In this document: positions 1 to 8,186 of the stretch, one piece after another
Position numbering within the stretch: position 1 is the stretch's first letter
Layout: each line of letters opens with the position of its first letter
From: UBA1724 sp051884615
Lineage (GTDB): Bacteria > Verrucomicrobiota > Lentisphaeria > Oligosphaerales > Oligosphaeraceae
NCBI GenBank assembly: GCA_051884615.1
Contig: JBJEVT010000034.1
Location: 1 to 64,000 of the forward strand
Length of the DNA stretch: 64,000 nucleotides
Reading direction: 5' to 3'
Program-made: the position numbers and the translations under genes
The notes under the pieces: model-generated
Databases searched by the model: none
What the model was told of the DNA's origin: nothing
What the model saw: only the letters and a program-made list of their open reading frames with translations

Positions 1-91
1 CCTTGGAGAGGGCGGGCAGCAGCATGGCGGCCAGGATGGCGATGATGGCGATGACGACCAGAAGTTCGATGAGGGTGAAGGATTTTTTCAT
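1..91 (-). CDS. Prepilin-like secreted/surface protein, N-terminus only
   Basis: Only the first 30 codons are in the window; the gene runs off the left edge. They read MKKS, then FTLIELLVV, then a hydrophobic helix ending LLPALSK. This is the class III (type IV pilin/pseudopilin) N-terminal signal with Glu at +5. The LLPALSK ending is typical of the very large family of prepilin-like proteins in Lentisphaerae, Verrucomicrobia and Planctomycetes, whose C-terminal domains vary and are mostly uncharacterised. The residue before the FTLIE cleavage site is Ser rather than the usual Gly. The function of the rest of the protein cannot be told from here. Confidence 0.85.
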   Translation of the reverse strand, partial: MKKSFTLIELLVVIAIIAILAAMLLPALSK

Positions 92-127
92 GCGTACGTC
101 CCCGTGGGGTAGAGTGAATCTGCGGAA

Positions 128-194
128 GTCTCCCTTTTTTTGAAGCCGGGAGACAATCTTGCGTAAAATTTAGGAAAAATCCCGAAAAAATCAA
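128..194 (-). promoter_or_regulatory. Putative promoter and 5' hairpin of the prepilin-like gene
   Basis: On the minus strand, TTGATT (189-194) and TAAATT (167-172) are separated by 16 bases, a plausible -35/-10 pair in a locally AT-rich patch. Downstream, GTCTCCC (128-134) and GGGAGAC (148-154) form a perfect 7-bp inverted repeat in the presumed leader. The rest of the 92-406 gap shows no gene; its right part is a pyrimidine-rich leader of the flavodoxin-like gene. Confidence 0.35.
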
Positions 195-350
195 GGGGTA
201 CGACGCATTTTTAACGAAAAAATCGCCCTTGCGCCGCCCCCTTCTGCAAGCCGGGGGATGCGCGCTCCCCGTTCCCCAAGGCGTCGCCAGGGGAGGGGAG
301 ACGGCGCCTCCTTTTCCCTGCCGTGCCTTCCCGGAGCAGGGAAATCCCTC

Positions 351-366
351 TACATTATTCCCGCTT
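351..366 (+). promoter_or_regulatory. Candidate -10 region (TACATTATTCCCGCTT)
   Basis: This matches the element seen upstream of glnS, ilvB and hydC (TATATTATCCCGTTTT and variants). It lies 41 bases upstream of the chosen start of the flavodoxin-like gene. No good -35 box is visible. Confidence 0.35.
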
Positions 367-406
367 CGCTTCCCCTCTCCTCCACCCTCATTTCTTCCTT
401 TTTCCC

Positions 407-1072
407 ATGTGGTTCTGGCTGATCGCGATCCTGGTGCTCCTCTTCGCAGGGCTGGCCCTGTGGCTCCTCCATGAACCCCGCCGCACCCGGGGCGTCGCCT
501 TCCGGGGCCGTCTTCCGGGCAAGGCCCTGATCGTGGTCTTCAGCGATTCCCCCTGCCAGAACACCCGGCGCCTGGCGGTGTGGCTCCACGAGGCCACCGG
601 AGCCCCCATCCTTCCCCTCCAGGTGAAGACCCCCTATCCCGGGGGATATTGGCGCACCGTGGCCCAGGCGCGCCGGGAGCTGAAGGGAGGCGTCGCCCCG
701 GAACTGACGCCGGAATCCCGGGTGGATTTGTCGGAGTATTCCGTGATTTTCCTGGGGTCTCCCGTGTGGTGGGGGCAGGGCGCCCCGCCCGTCACCCGGT
801 TCTTGCAGGAGCACGGCGGTCTGGCGGGCAAGGAGGTGGTTCCCTTCGTGACCCACGGGGGCGGCGGCGCGGCGGGCACCTTCCGCCTTTGGGCGAAAGC
901 ATGCCCGGAGGCACGTTTCCGGGAAGGTCTCTCCCTCCGGGGAAGCAGTCTGCCCGAACGCTGGGTGGGACGCACCGTGGCGGACCACTGCTCCCCGGAC
1001 CAGGTGGCGCAATGGCTGAACCGCCTCTATGACGGGGAGACGGCCACGCCGGAGAAGACCCCCGAACCGTAG
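407..1072 (+). CDS. Membrane-anchored flavodoxin-like protein
   Basis: 221 residues. It starts at the ATG directly before a hydrophobic stretch (residues about 2-21), which makes a single N-terminal membrane anchor; an in-frame upstream ATG would add a basic, unlikely extension. The body is a flavodoxin fold: a beta strand and phosphate-binding loop around KALIVVFSDSPCQNTRR, a SVIFLGSPVWWGQGAPPV segment like the FLGxPxWWG flavin loop of the flavodoxin_4 group, and a PFVTHGGGG segment in the later strand. Family members bind FMN and shuttle electrons or reduce quinones. The membrane anchor on this one is less usual. The electron partner is unknown. Confidence 0.75.
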   Translation: MWFWLIAILVLLFAGLALWLLHEPRRTRGVAFRGRLPGKALIVVFSDSPCQNTRRLAVWLHEATGAPILPLQVKTPYPGGYWRTVAQARRELKGGVAPELTPESRVDLSEYSVIFLGSPVWWGQGAPPVTRFLQEHGGLAGKEVVPFVTHGGGGAAGTFRLWAKACPEARFREGLSLRGSSLPERWVGRTVADHCSPDQVAQWLNRLYDGETATPEKTPEP

Positions 1073-1116
1073 GCAGGACAATCCCTCTTCCCCTCCCTCG
1101 CAGGAATCTTTCCCCC

Positions 1117-2802
1117 ATGAGTTCTTCCCTGAAGGCCGTCTTCGTCTCCGGCCACCGAAATCCCGATATTGATTCCCTCGCCGCCGCCATCGCCCTGGCG
1201 GAGCTGCGCCGCCGCCAGGGAACCCCCCTGGCACAGGCCGTCTGCCCCGGCGTCCTCTCGGAACGGGCGCGCTTCCTCCTGCAGCGCTTCCGGGTGCCCG
1301 AACCCCTCTGCCGCAACGACGTCTATGTCCGTGTGGCTGATGTGATGGAGCCCAATCCCCCCGTGGTTCCCGCCGGAAAGACCCTGTGGGAGGGCTTCCG
1401 GATTCTTCGGGAGAGCGGAATGTCCCGTCTTCCCGTGGTGGATGCCCGGGGCGTCTACCAGGGAATGCTCAGCCCCATGGGGGTGCTGAACCAGTTGCTG
1501 GGGCTGGGGGAGGAGGAGGGAAGCCAGCGCCTCGCCTCCCGGGAAGTCCATGCCTCCGTGAATCTCATCGCCAGCGCCCTGGACGGCACCACCGTGACCG
1601 CGGAGGCGCCGGACGAGATGGTGCGCTTCCAAGTCTATGTGGCCGCCATGCAGGTCCAGTCCTTCGACGCCCATCTTCCCTGGGAGATGCGCCGCCGCCT
1701 GGCGGTGATCGTGGGGGACCGCCCTGACATCCAGGAGCATGTCATCGAACGCCGGGTGCGCCTCCTCATCGTCACCGGCGGCCATCCCGTGGAGCCTCGT
1801 CTGGCGGAGAAGGCCAAGGAGCTGGGGGTGACGGTGCTGGAGAGCCCGGGGGATTCCGCCCAGGTGATCCGCCGCCTGGCGTTCGCCCCGCCCGTGGAGA
1901 ACTCCGGGCTCCGGGGCCATACTCTGGTGCTCTCCCCGGAGGACCGCCTCCGGGATGTGGCCGCCCGGGTCTCCGCTCACTTCGAGGATGTCATCCCCGT
2001 CCTCCATCCCTCCGGGGGAACCCTGGCCGGCATCATCCTGAAGAAGGACGTGACCCAACCCCCTCCCTTCCAGATGATTCTGGTGGACCACAACGAAATC
2101 GAGCAAAGCCTTCCCGGGGTGGAGTCCCTCCCCGTGGTGGAGGTGGTGGACCACCATCGCCTGAAGACCATGCCCACGGACCAGCCCATCCGCTTCACGG
2201 CGGACGTGGTGGGCTCCACCTGCACCCTCATCTCCCGGATGTACAAGGACGCGGGCGAATCCCTCTCCCCCTCCCTGGCGGGCATGCTTCTGGCTGGCAT
2301 CGTCACGGACACCCTGAATCTGAAGAGCCCCACCACCACGGAGCGGGATGTGAAGGCGGTGGCCTGGCTGGAGAAGCTGGCGGGCTGCACCGCCGCCGGC
2401 CTCATGGAGGAACTCTCCACCATCGCCTCCCCCCTGGCGGTCCAGGATGCCCTGGCGGTGCTCAACGGCGACCGGAAGAGCTACACGGAGGGAGAGTGGA
2501 GTTTCGCCCTGGCACAGGTGGAGGAGAGCAATCTCCTGCTGCTGAACCAGCGCCAGGAGGAGTTGGAGGCCGCCATGGGCGAGGTGATGCGCCAGGAGAA
2601 GCTGGATTTCCTGGGCTTGCTGGTCACGGACGCCGTCCGGGAGAATTCCCGGATGCTTCTGCTGGGACCGGACGCCCTGGGACAGGCTCTCCCCTACGCA
2701 TGCCCCTCTCCCCGTCTCTACGATTTGCCCGGCGTGCTCTCCCGGAAGAAACAGCTCCTGCCCCAGGTGCTGGCCGCTCTTCGCACGCTCCCCGCAACGT
2801 GA
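1117..2802 (+). CDS. ppaC: Manganese-dependent inorganic pyrophosphatase with CBS/DRTGG regulatory insert
   Basis: 561 residues. This is a family II (DHH) pyrophosphatase, which hydrolyses PPi in the cytoplasm. The first catalytic motif GHRNPDIDS (residues 12-20) and the Asp345-His346-His347 motif with a following DHHA2 domain are intact. Between them lie CBS sequence (VADVMEPNPPVVP and a second CBS repeat near SPEDRLRDVAARV) flanking a DRTGG-type domain. This layout is known from regulated CBS-PPases, which respond to adenine nucleotides and diadenosine polyphosphates. Length fits those enzymes rather than the ~310-residue minimal form. Nucleotide control is expected from the family, not shown here. 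The next gene follows after 48 bases. Confidence 0.9.
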   Translation: MSSSLKAVFVSGHRNPDIDSLAAAIALAELRRRQGTPLAQAVCPGVLSERARFLLQRFRVPEPLCRNDVYVRVADVMEPNPPVVPAGKTLWEGFRILRESGMSRLPVVDARGVYQGMLSPMGVLNQLLGLGEEEGSQRLASREVHASVNLIASALDGTTVTAEAPDEMVRFQVYVAAMQVQSFDAHLPWEMRRRLAVIVGDRPDIQEHVIERRVRLLIVTGGHPVEPRLAEKAKELGVTVLESPGDSAQVIRRLAFAPPVENSGLRGHTLVLSPEDRLRDVAARVSAHFEDVIPVLHPSGGTLAGIILKKDVTQPPPFQMILVDHNEIEQSLPGVESLPVVEVVDHHRLKTMPTDQPIRFTADVVGSTCTLISRMYKDAGESLSPSLAGMLLAGIVTDTLNLKSPTTTERDVKAVAWLEKLAGCTAAGLMEELSTIASPLAVQDALAVLNGDRKSYTEGEWSFALAQVEESNLLLLNQRQEELEAAMGEVMRQEKLDFLGLLVTDAVRENSRMLLLGPDALGQALPYACPSPRLYDLPGVLSRKKQLLPQVLAALRTLPAT

Positions 2803-2850
2803 GCGAACCCCCGCCCGACAGGACGGAAAAATCCCAACGGAGGATGGAAG

Positions 2851-3660
2851 ATGTTTCAGGAAATCAGCTGGGTCTACCCCCAGGGAAGAAATCGCGCCGT
2901 GACCTTCAGCTACGATGATGGCCGGCGCTTTGACGAAAGGGTGGTGAAGATTCTCAACGAGCACGGCATGAAGGGCACCTTCAATCTGTGCTCCTCCCTG
3001 GTGCTGGATCCCGCCAAGGCGGACGCCTATGTCCAGGCGGAGGAGATTCCCCGGGTCTACCGGGGACACGAGGTGGCGGTCCACGGCGTCCACCACCCCT
3101 ATCTGGAGCGCCTCGCCCCCGGACAGGTCCTGGCGGAAGTCCTGGAGGACCGCCGCGCGCTGGAGCGGATCACGGGACGCCCCGTGACGGGCATGGCCTA
3201 TCCCTATGGCTCCTGGAACGCCATGGTCCTGGCGCAGCTGAAGGCCGCGGGCATCGAATATGCCCGCACCGTCAACGGCACCATGCACTTCGACTGCCCC
3301 GTGGAATGGCTGACCTGGCATCCCACCTGCCATCACCAGAGCGCCCTCCCGCTGGTGGAGCCCTTCCGTCGCCAGAACCGCTCCCTCAGCCTCTTCTATA
3401 TCTGGGGACACAGCTACGAGTTCGACACCGACGGCAACTGGGAACTCCTGGAGCAACTCTGCGACGCTCTGCCCCGGGACGAGGAGACCTGGTACGCCAC
3501 CAACGGGGAGATCCACCGGTATGTGCAGGCGGTGCAGCGCCTGGTCTTCACCGCCGACCAGGACGTGGCCTGCAATCCCACGGACCAGGAGGTGTGGTTC
3601 CTGGTGAACCACCAGACCCTCCGCTCCATTCCCCCCGGGGGCTGCGTCGCCCTGAAATAG
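2851..3660 (+). CDS. Polysaccharide deacetylase (NodB-like)
   Basis: 269 residues with no signal peptide, so probably cytoplasmic. The NodB-type metal motifs are present: TFSYDDGRRFDERV (residues 19-32, the catalytic/metal Asp pair) and the HGVHH segment (residues about 81-85) supplying metal-binding His. GMKGTFNLCS links them as in carbohydrate esterase family 4. Typical substrates are N-acetylated glycans; the short form without anchor or carbohydrate-binding module leaves the substrate open. The stop codon lies one base from the stop of the convergent truA gene. Confidence 0.85.
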   Translation: MFQEISWVYPQGRNRAVTFSYDDGRRFDERVVKILNEHGMKGTFNLCSSLVLDPAKADAYVQAEEIPRVYRGHEVAVHGVHHPYLERLAPGQVLAEVLEDRRALERITGRPVTGMAYPYGSWNAMVLAQLKAAGIEYARTVNGTMHFDCPVEWLTWHPTCHHQSALPLVEPFRRQNRSLSLFYIWGHSYEFDTDGNWELLEQLCDALPRDEETWYATNGEIHRYVQAVQRLVFTADQDVACNPTDQEVWFLVNHQTLRSIPPGGCVALK

Positions 3661-3661
3661 G

Positions 3662-4504
3662 CTAGAGGCGCGCCGTGAAGGCGAAGGGGGGGAGAATCGG
3701 CTGATAGCTGCGCCACTCCTCCGGGGAGAAGAAGACCTTGGCCAGGAAAAGGCCCCGGGCCGGGGCGGAATCCGCGGCAAGGGAGCGGTTCTTCCCGGAA
3801 AGAATCTCCGGGACCTGCTCCGGCTTCCCGTAGCCCAGCCCGATGTGCACCAAATATCCCACCAGGCTGCGTACCATCTTGTAGAGAAAACTGTCCCCCA
3901 CCGCGTTGACGTAGAGCATCCCGTCCTCCGTCTCCAGCAGCTCCAGACGGCGCAGATTGCGCACGGTGGATTCCATGGGCTTGCCGGAGTTGACGGCGAA
4001 GGAGGCGAAGTCGTGCTCTCCCTGGAGCAGGGCGGCGGCCTCCCGCATGGCCGCCAGGTTCAGCGCCCTGGGCGTGCGCCAGAGGTATCTCACATACAGG
4101 GGGTTGGGCTTGAAGCCGGGGGCAAGGCAATAGGTGTACGCCTTTCCGCAGTTGTCGTAGCGGGCGTGGAAGGGGCCGGGGCAGACCCGCGCGGAGCGCA
4201 CGGTGATGTCCTCGGGCAGCCAGCGGTTGAGGCGGCGGGCCAAATCGGCGGGCTCCACGTCTCCGGGCAGCACGGCCTCGAAGGAGACCTGCTGATCCAG
4301 GGCGTGCACCCCCGCATCCGTCCGGCTGGAGCCGTAGATCTTCAGCTCCGGCGCCCGCAGCATCAGGCGCAGCCGGGTGAGAAGCTCCCCCTGGACCGTG
4401 GGATGGTCCGGCTGCACCTGCCAGCCCGCGTAACGGGTGCCATCATAGGCGATGGTCAGATGAAAGCGGGTGGCTTGGGAAGTGGGGGTGTCCATGGGCT
4501 CCAT
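3662..4504 (-). CDS. truA: tRNA pseudouridine(38-40) synthase
   Basis: 280 residues. TruA converts uridines 38-40 of the anticodon stem to pseudouridine. The catalytic motif SSRTDAGVHA carries Asp63, and the N-terminal LTIAYDGTRYAGWQ strand is characteristic. The C-terminal FLYKMVRSLVG motif is also intact. A second in-frame ATG three codons downstream is an equally possible start. About 170 bases without a gene separate it from the next leftward gene upstream. Confidence 0.95.
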   Translation of the reverse strand: MEPMDTPTSQATRFHLTIAYDGTRYAGWQVQPDHPTVQGELLTRLRLMLRAPELKIYGSSRTDAGVHALDQQVSFEAVLPGDVEPADLARRLNRWLPEDITVRSARVCPGPFHARYDNCGKAYTYCLAPGFKPNPLYVRYLWRTPRALNLAAMREAAALLQGEHDFASFAVNSGKPMESTVRNLRRLELLETEDGMLYVNAVGDSFLYKMVRSLVGYLVHIGLGYGKPEQVPEILSGKNRSLAADSAPARGLFLAKVFFSPEEWRSYQPILPPFAFTARL

Positions 4505-4673
4505 GGGAAATAAGGAGGAAGGGAGGGGACGGATGGTCCGGGCGCGGGCCGCCGGGGGGAGGACGGAAAACAGGAAAGGCCAGCCCCCCTCCCGGGAAAA
4601 AAGGAGGAGAACCGGCCTGGAAAGGGGCGCCGCCCGGAACAGACGGCAACCCCGGAAGAGAGAAGAACGCCTC

Positions 4674-5384
4674 CTATTTCGCAGCTCCCTCCTGGGAGAG
4701 GAACTCGGCGCGCTCGTGCTCCATCACCAGCTTGATGACGTCCTTGTTGCTGGTGCACTTGGGCAGGTTCTCCACAAAGCTGGAGGACTTCAGCAGACGG
4801 GCCATGCAGCCCATCAGGTGGAGGTGGAGCTCGATGTTCTGGCTGCACACCAGGAAGAACATGTGGACCGGCTTGCCGTCAGGGGCGTTGAAGTCCACGC
4901 CTTCCTCGGAGTAGCCGTAGAGCACCGCCGCGCTGGCCCGCAGGGTGGGGATGGGATCCCGGGGATGGGGAATGGCAATGCCTTCGCCCACCGCCGTGGA
5001 CAACACCTGCTCCCGCTGCAGGCACTTGGCGCGCAGATCCGAGGCGTCCAGCACCAGACCGTAGAGAAGACGGGCGTCCGTCAATTCGTGGATGACCCCT
5101 TCCTTGTCCTTGCTCTTCAGATTCAGGATGATCCGATCCTCGCTCATCACCCGGCTCAGGGGAATCCCAATCAGCGGATGGGTGATGATGGAGGGACCCT
5201 CCGTCTCCAACGGACTGCTCTCCGCGGCGGAGCCGGGGAAGAACACCTGGTCGATCTGGCTGCCGTTAAACCGCCACTGACCACCAATCTTCGCCCCTTG
5301 GATCTTGCCGCTGTTGATCATGCGGGAAATGGTGCGCTCGTTCACACGCAGGTACTCCGCAAGCTCTTTTAAGGTAAGAATCAT
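4674..5384 (-). CDS. HTH (excisionase/MerR-type) domain fused to PTS EIIA domain
   Basis: 236 residues. The start was chosen at the ATG before LTLKELAEYLRVNERT because a purine-rich AGAGAG lies upstream; a longer open frame exists but would run through the promoter. Residues 1-50 are an excisionase-type winged HTH (ISRMINSGKIQGAKIGGQWRF). Residues 80-235 are a PTS EIIA-2 (fructose/PtsN-like) domain with the phosphorylatable His140 in GIAIPHPR. Such fusions are seen as PTS-linked regulators rather than sugar carriers; no EIIB/EIIC lies nearby. It probably senses PTS phosphorylation state. The target is unknown. Confidence 0.85.
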   Translation of the reverse strand: MILTLKELAEYLRVNERTISRMINSGKIQGAKIGGQWRFNGSQIDQVFFPGSAAESSPLETEGPSIITHPLIGIPLSRVMSEDRIILNLKSKDKEGVIHELTDARLLYGLVLDASDLRAKCLQREQVLSTAVGEGIAIPHPRDPIPTLRASAAVLYGYSEEGVDFNAPDGKPVHMFFLVCSQNIELHLHLMGCMARLLKSSSFVENLPKCTSNKDVIKLVMEHERAEFLSQEGAAK

Positions 5385-5470
5385 GATTGTGTCTCTCTTG
5401 CAGTAAGTAAAAACGGAATGAATACAGACAAAAATGGACAAAAATGGGAAAATGAGGCTACGGACCCCAG

Positions 5471-5498
5471 AAGATAACCCGATTTTTGCAATTTGCAA
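5471..5498 (-). promoter_or_regulatory. Putative promoter of the HTH-EIIA gene
   Basis: Minus-strand TTGCAA (5493-5498) and TATCTT (5471-5476) are spaced by 16 bases, about 87 bases upstream of the start. The -35 lies in a TTGCAA/TTGCAA direct repeat (5486-5491 and 5493-5498). The flanking 5385-5540 stretch is much more AT-rich than the rest of the window. Confidence 0.35.
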
Positions 5499-5662
5499 GG
5501 GAATGAAAGAAAAAATATGACAATTTTGGACAATTCACCCGCCGCCCCGCCCCTCTCCCTGGGAAAATCCACCGCAAACCAGGCAAAACGCCGGAAGCGG
5601 CGCGTCCCGCCTTCCGGATATTCCTCCTCCTCCTTTCCTTCCCGTCCCCGCCTTCCGGGCAA

Positions 5663-5690
5663 CAAAAAAGGCAGACATTTCTGTCTGCCT
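5663..5690 (-). terminator. Rho-independent terminator after tRNA-Asn
   Basis: A perfect 9-bp stem (AGGCAGACA at 5669-5677 with TGTCTGCCT at 5682-5690) closes a 4-base loop. It is followed on the minus strand by six T's. It begins ten bases past the tRNA 3' end. Confidence 0.9.
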
Positions 5691-5699
5691 GAAAAGGGA

Positions 5700-5774
5700 T
5701 GGCGCCGATGACAGGGCTCGAACCTGTGACCTAGTGGTTAACAGCCACCCGCTCTACCATTGAGCTACATCGGC
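5700..5774 (-). tRNA. tRNA-Asn(GTT)
   Basis: Read on the minus strand it folds as a standard cloverleaf: acceptor GCCGATG/CATCGGC, D stem GCTC/GAGC, anticodon loop CTGTTAA with anticodon GTT, and T loop GTTCGAGCC. Discriminator G and an encoded CCA end (5700-5702) are present. Confidence 0.95.
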
Positions 5775-5896
5775 GCAAGATTGTGAAAACGGCGCATAAG
5801 ATAACCATGCTTCCTGGGACTGCAAGCCCCGGAGAAGAAAAAAAGCGAAAAAAGGGGGGCGCGCGGGGTGGTTGGATAAAAATATGACGAATATCT

Positions 5897-5926
5897 ATTT
5901 GACAAATCAAAATTTGCCTTTAGATT
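5897..5926 (+). promoter_or_regulatory. lexA promoter with overlapping palindromic operator
   Basis: TTGACA (5899-5904) and TAGATT (5921-5926) are 16 bases apart. Overlapping the -35 is ATTTGACAAATCAAAATTTG (5897-5916), which contains ATTTG-A-CAAAT and then CAAAT-caaa-ATTTG, so the half-site occurs three times in alternating orientation. This is a good candidate for LexA autoregulation. It does not resemble the E. coli or Bacillus SOS box. The start codon lies 128 bases downstream. Confidence 0.5.
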
Positions 5927-6053
5927 CCCCCCGTGGCCCGCGGGGCGGCGGCGCTCCTTCCCCTTTGGGGAGGGCGTCCGGCGCGGTTCCCCGCGCCTTC
6001 CGTCCATCATTTTCCGACTTCTCCCCCCCAAAAGAGCTCTCAGGAGGCATCCC

Positions 6054-6680
6054 ATGAAAGGCATCACAGACAAACAGCAGCAGATTCTGGATTTCATCGA
6101 ACGATATGGACAGGAGCAGGGAATGGCACCCACCATCAATGAAATCAGCAGCCACTTCCAGGTGACCGCCGCCACAGCCTTCGCCCATGTGAAGGCCCTC
6201 CAGAAGAAAGGGCTGCTGACCCGCACCTCCAAGGCGAGAAGCATCGCCCTGCCCGGCGTGAGCCGCCGCCTCCACCACTTCTCCATGAATCTCTCCATCC
6301 CTCTCCTGGGACGCATCTCCGCCGGAATCCCGGGAGAGGTGGAGGAGCAGGTGGAGCGCTATCTCACCCTGGATCCCACCCTGGTCTCCTCCCGCTACGT
6401 TCCCGGAGAACCCCTCTTCGCCGTCAAGGTCCAGGGGGAAAGCATGCGGGACGCCGGCATCCTGGACGGGGATCTCCTCATCGCCCAGAAGACCGACAAG
6501 GTGAAGATCGGGGATGTGGTGATCGCCTGCCTGGATGACGCCGTCACCGTGAAGTACATCTATCTGACCGAGGGGAAGTGGGAGCTGCGTCCCGCCAATC
6601 CCGAATTCCAGTCCCGCTTCGTGGACCTGGACCAGCTGAAGGTGCAGGGAACAGTGGTGGGATTGATGCGTCAGATGTGA
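6054..6680 (+). CDS. lexA: LexA repressor
   Basis: 208 residues, the usual LexA length. The N-terminal winged HTH (residues 1-67) begins KGITDKQQQILDFIERY and ends in KKGLLTRTSKARSIAL. The C-terminal S24 peptidase domain keeps the Ala90-Gly91 self-cleavage site in GRISAGIPGE, the catalytic Ser130 in QGESMRDAGI and the Lys167 in AVTVKYIY. RecA-stimulated cleavage and SOS derepression are therefore expected. The recognition helix (SSHFQVTAATAFAHV) differs from the classical E. coli sequence, so the operator should differ too. ruvAB and uvrB, common SOS genes, are also in this window. Confidence 0.95.
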   Translation: MKGITDKQQQILDFIERYGQEQGMAPTINEISSHFQVTAATAFAHVKALQKKGLLTRTSKARSIALPGVSRRLHHFSMNLSIPLLGRISAGIPGEVEEQVERYLTLDPTLVSSRYVPGEPLFAVKVQGESMRDAGILDGDLLIAQKTDKVKIGDVVIACLDDAVTVKYIYLTEGKWELRPANPEFQSRFVDLDQLKVQGTVVGLMRQM

Positions 6681-6744
6681 CGTCTCCGGCCGGATGAGCG
6701 CCCGGGGAAAGTCGGGAGTTTTTCCGGGAATGTGGGGAGGTGGA

Positions 6745-7464
6745 ATGACGGAGCGGGAACAGGCAGGGACCGGGGCGGGATTGCCCTGGAGGAAGTGGGG
6801 CGGCATGGCTCTCCTTCTCCTCGGCCTCTCCCTGCTTCCCCTGTGGGCGCTGTGGGGCGCCTCGGAGGAGGCTCCCCTGGATTTTCGGCCCGCCCTGTGG
6901 GTGGCCTGGTCGGGACGCGGGGGCACGCCCGCTTTGGCGGTCACGGGATTTTCCCCCGAGGCGCCCCGGGAGGCATGGATTCTCCTGCCTGGCGAGGGCG
7001 GGGCAGGCGCCTCCCTGTGGGAGGGGCTGGCGCGTTCCGGAGTGGAGACGGCGTCGGAGTTCCTGGTGCCGCCCGGCGCCGCCTTCGCCCGCAGTGCGGA
7101 ACGCCTGGGGGAGAATCTGGCGATTCGCCGCCTCACCCTCTGCGAAGCCCCCAGGGGCAAGACCCCCGGAGACTCCCTGGCGCAGGCCCTGGCCCGGGAG
7201 GGAGGCGCCCTCCAGCGATGCGCCCCCCGCCGGGAGGAGGACGGAGGATACCTGTGGGAGGGGACGCTGGGGGAGGGCGGCTTCTCCCTGCGGCGTCCCG
7301 CCCCCGGGGAGTGGCAGGGGCTTTGGCAGGGCAGGGAAGGGGAGCCCAGGCTGGATTTCCGCTACCCGGCCACCGGCGTGCTGGAGGTGACTTGGAACGG
7401 GCGAAGGATTCTCCAGCTTCCCCAGACCACGCCGGGAGGATGGAGACGCCTCCCCCTGCCCTGA
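6745..7464 (+). CDS. Hypothetical single-pass membrane protein
   Basis: 239 residues. The start was chosen for the strong GGGAGGTG ribosome site directly upstream. A basic/aromatic N-terminus (LPWRKWGG) precedes one hydrophobic helix at about residues 21-38, giving an N-in anchor with the remaining ~200 residues outside the cytoplasm. The exported part is rich in Gly, Glu, Arg and Trp and I recognise no domain or catalytic motif in it. Alternative upstream ATG at 6694 is possible but has no good ribosome site. A 44-base C run begins five bases after the stop. Confidence 0.6.
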   Translation: MTEREQAGTGAGLPWRKWGGMALLLLGLSLLPLWALWGASEEAPLDFRPALWVAWSGRGGTPALAVTGFSPEAPREAWILLPGEGGAGASLWEGLARSGVETASEFLVPPGAAFARSAERLGENLAIRRLTLCEAPRGKTPGDSLAQALAREGGALQRCAPRREEDGGYLWEGTLGEGGFSLRRPAPGEWQGLWQGREGEPRLDFRYPATGVLEVTWNGRRILQLPQTTPGGWRRLPLP

Positions 7465-7468
7465 ACCG

Positions 7469-7514
<46 letters not shown>

Positions 7515-7689
7515 ATGATTCCCGGGGATTTTCCGGGGAACCCTGCCAGGCAGGATGGGATATATTGAGGAAAACGCTGGATGGAGGCGGCGCTCCCCTT
7601 GCTTTCCCGGGATCCCCTCCGTTTCCTGCCGACTTTTCCCCGCCATGTCACCCCACGGAAAATAAAAGGAATCTTTCCCCGTTAAGAAC

Positions 7690-8118
7690 ATGCAAATGAG
7701 CCCCTACATCGAAGCGCCCATTGGCATCGGCCTGATTCCTTGCGACACCCTGATCCAGGACCGGATCACCGGCAAAAAGAGCTTCATCGGGGTCTTCGAC
7801 CGGATCTCCTCCTCGAAATTCCCCCTGGTCTCCCGCCCCTTCTACATCCTGGTCTGCCTGGCGGGAAGGAACGGCACCTATCCTTTCTCCCTGGAGTTGT
7901 CCAGCGAAAAGGAGGGCCAGGTGGTCTTCGAGGCGAAGGGGAATGTGGTGATGGTTTCCCCCACGGACGGGGTGGATATGGTGTTCCCCATTCAGCGGGT
8001 GCAGTTCCCCACCCCGGGGCTCTATTGGATCAAGTTCAAAATCGCCGGCGACACCTTGATGCTTCGCCCAATCCATGTCTGCCGCAAGGCTCCCCCCAAG
8101 GAGAAGGAGGCGAACTAG
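7690..8118 (+). CDS. Small beta-sandwich protein, DUF6941-like
   Basis: 142 residues with no signal peptide. The pattern CDTLIQDRITGKKSFIGVFDRI followed by alternating strands, and a C-terminal GLYWIKFKIAGDTLMLRPI, resembles the uncharacterised DUF6941 family as I remember it: short beta-rich proteins with a conserved D-(x)3-G-K-x-S-(x)2-G-V-F segment. No enzyme motif is visible. It precedes the secretion-like genes by 68 bases but I see no functional link. A candidate TATATT -10 box is 124 bases upstream. Confidence 0.6.
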   Translation: MQMSPYIEAPIGIGLIPCDTLIQDRITGKKSFIGVFDRISSSKFPLVSRPFYILVCLAGRNGTYPFSLELSSEKEGQVVFEAKGNVVMVSPTDGVDMVFPIQRVQFPTPGLYWIKFKIAGDTLMLRPIHVCRKAPPKEKEAN

Positions 8119-8186
8119 AACGGGAACCGCAGCGCCGTCCCGCTCCTCCCCCTCCCTTTCCCCCGCCCCTTGCTCCCTCCCCGCCC

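Noticed and set aside
1027..3780. Long open frames antisense to ppaC, hyd, gdhA, ilv and carB genes
   Set aside because: They mirror strongly conserved genes on the other strand and result from high GC at third positions.
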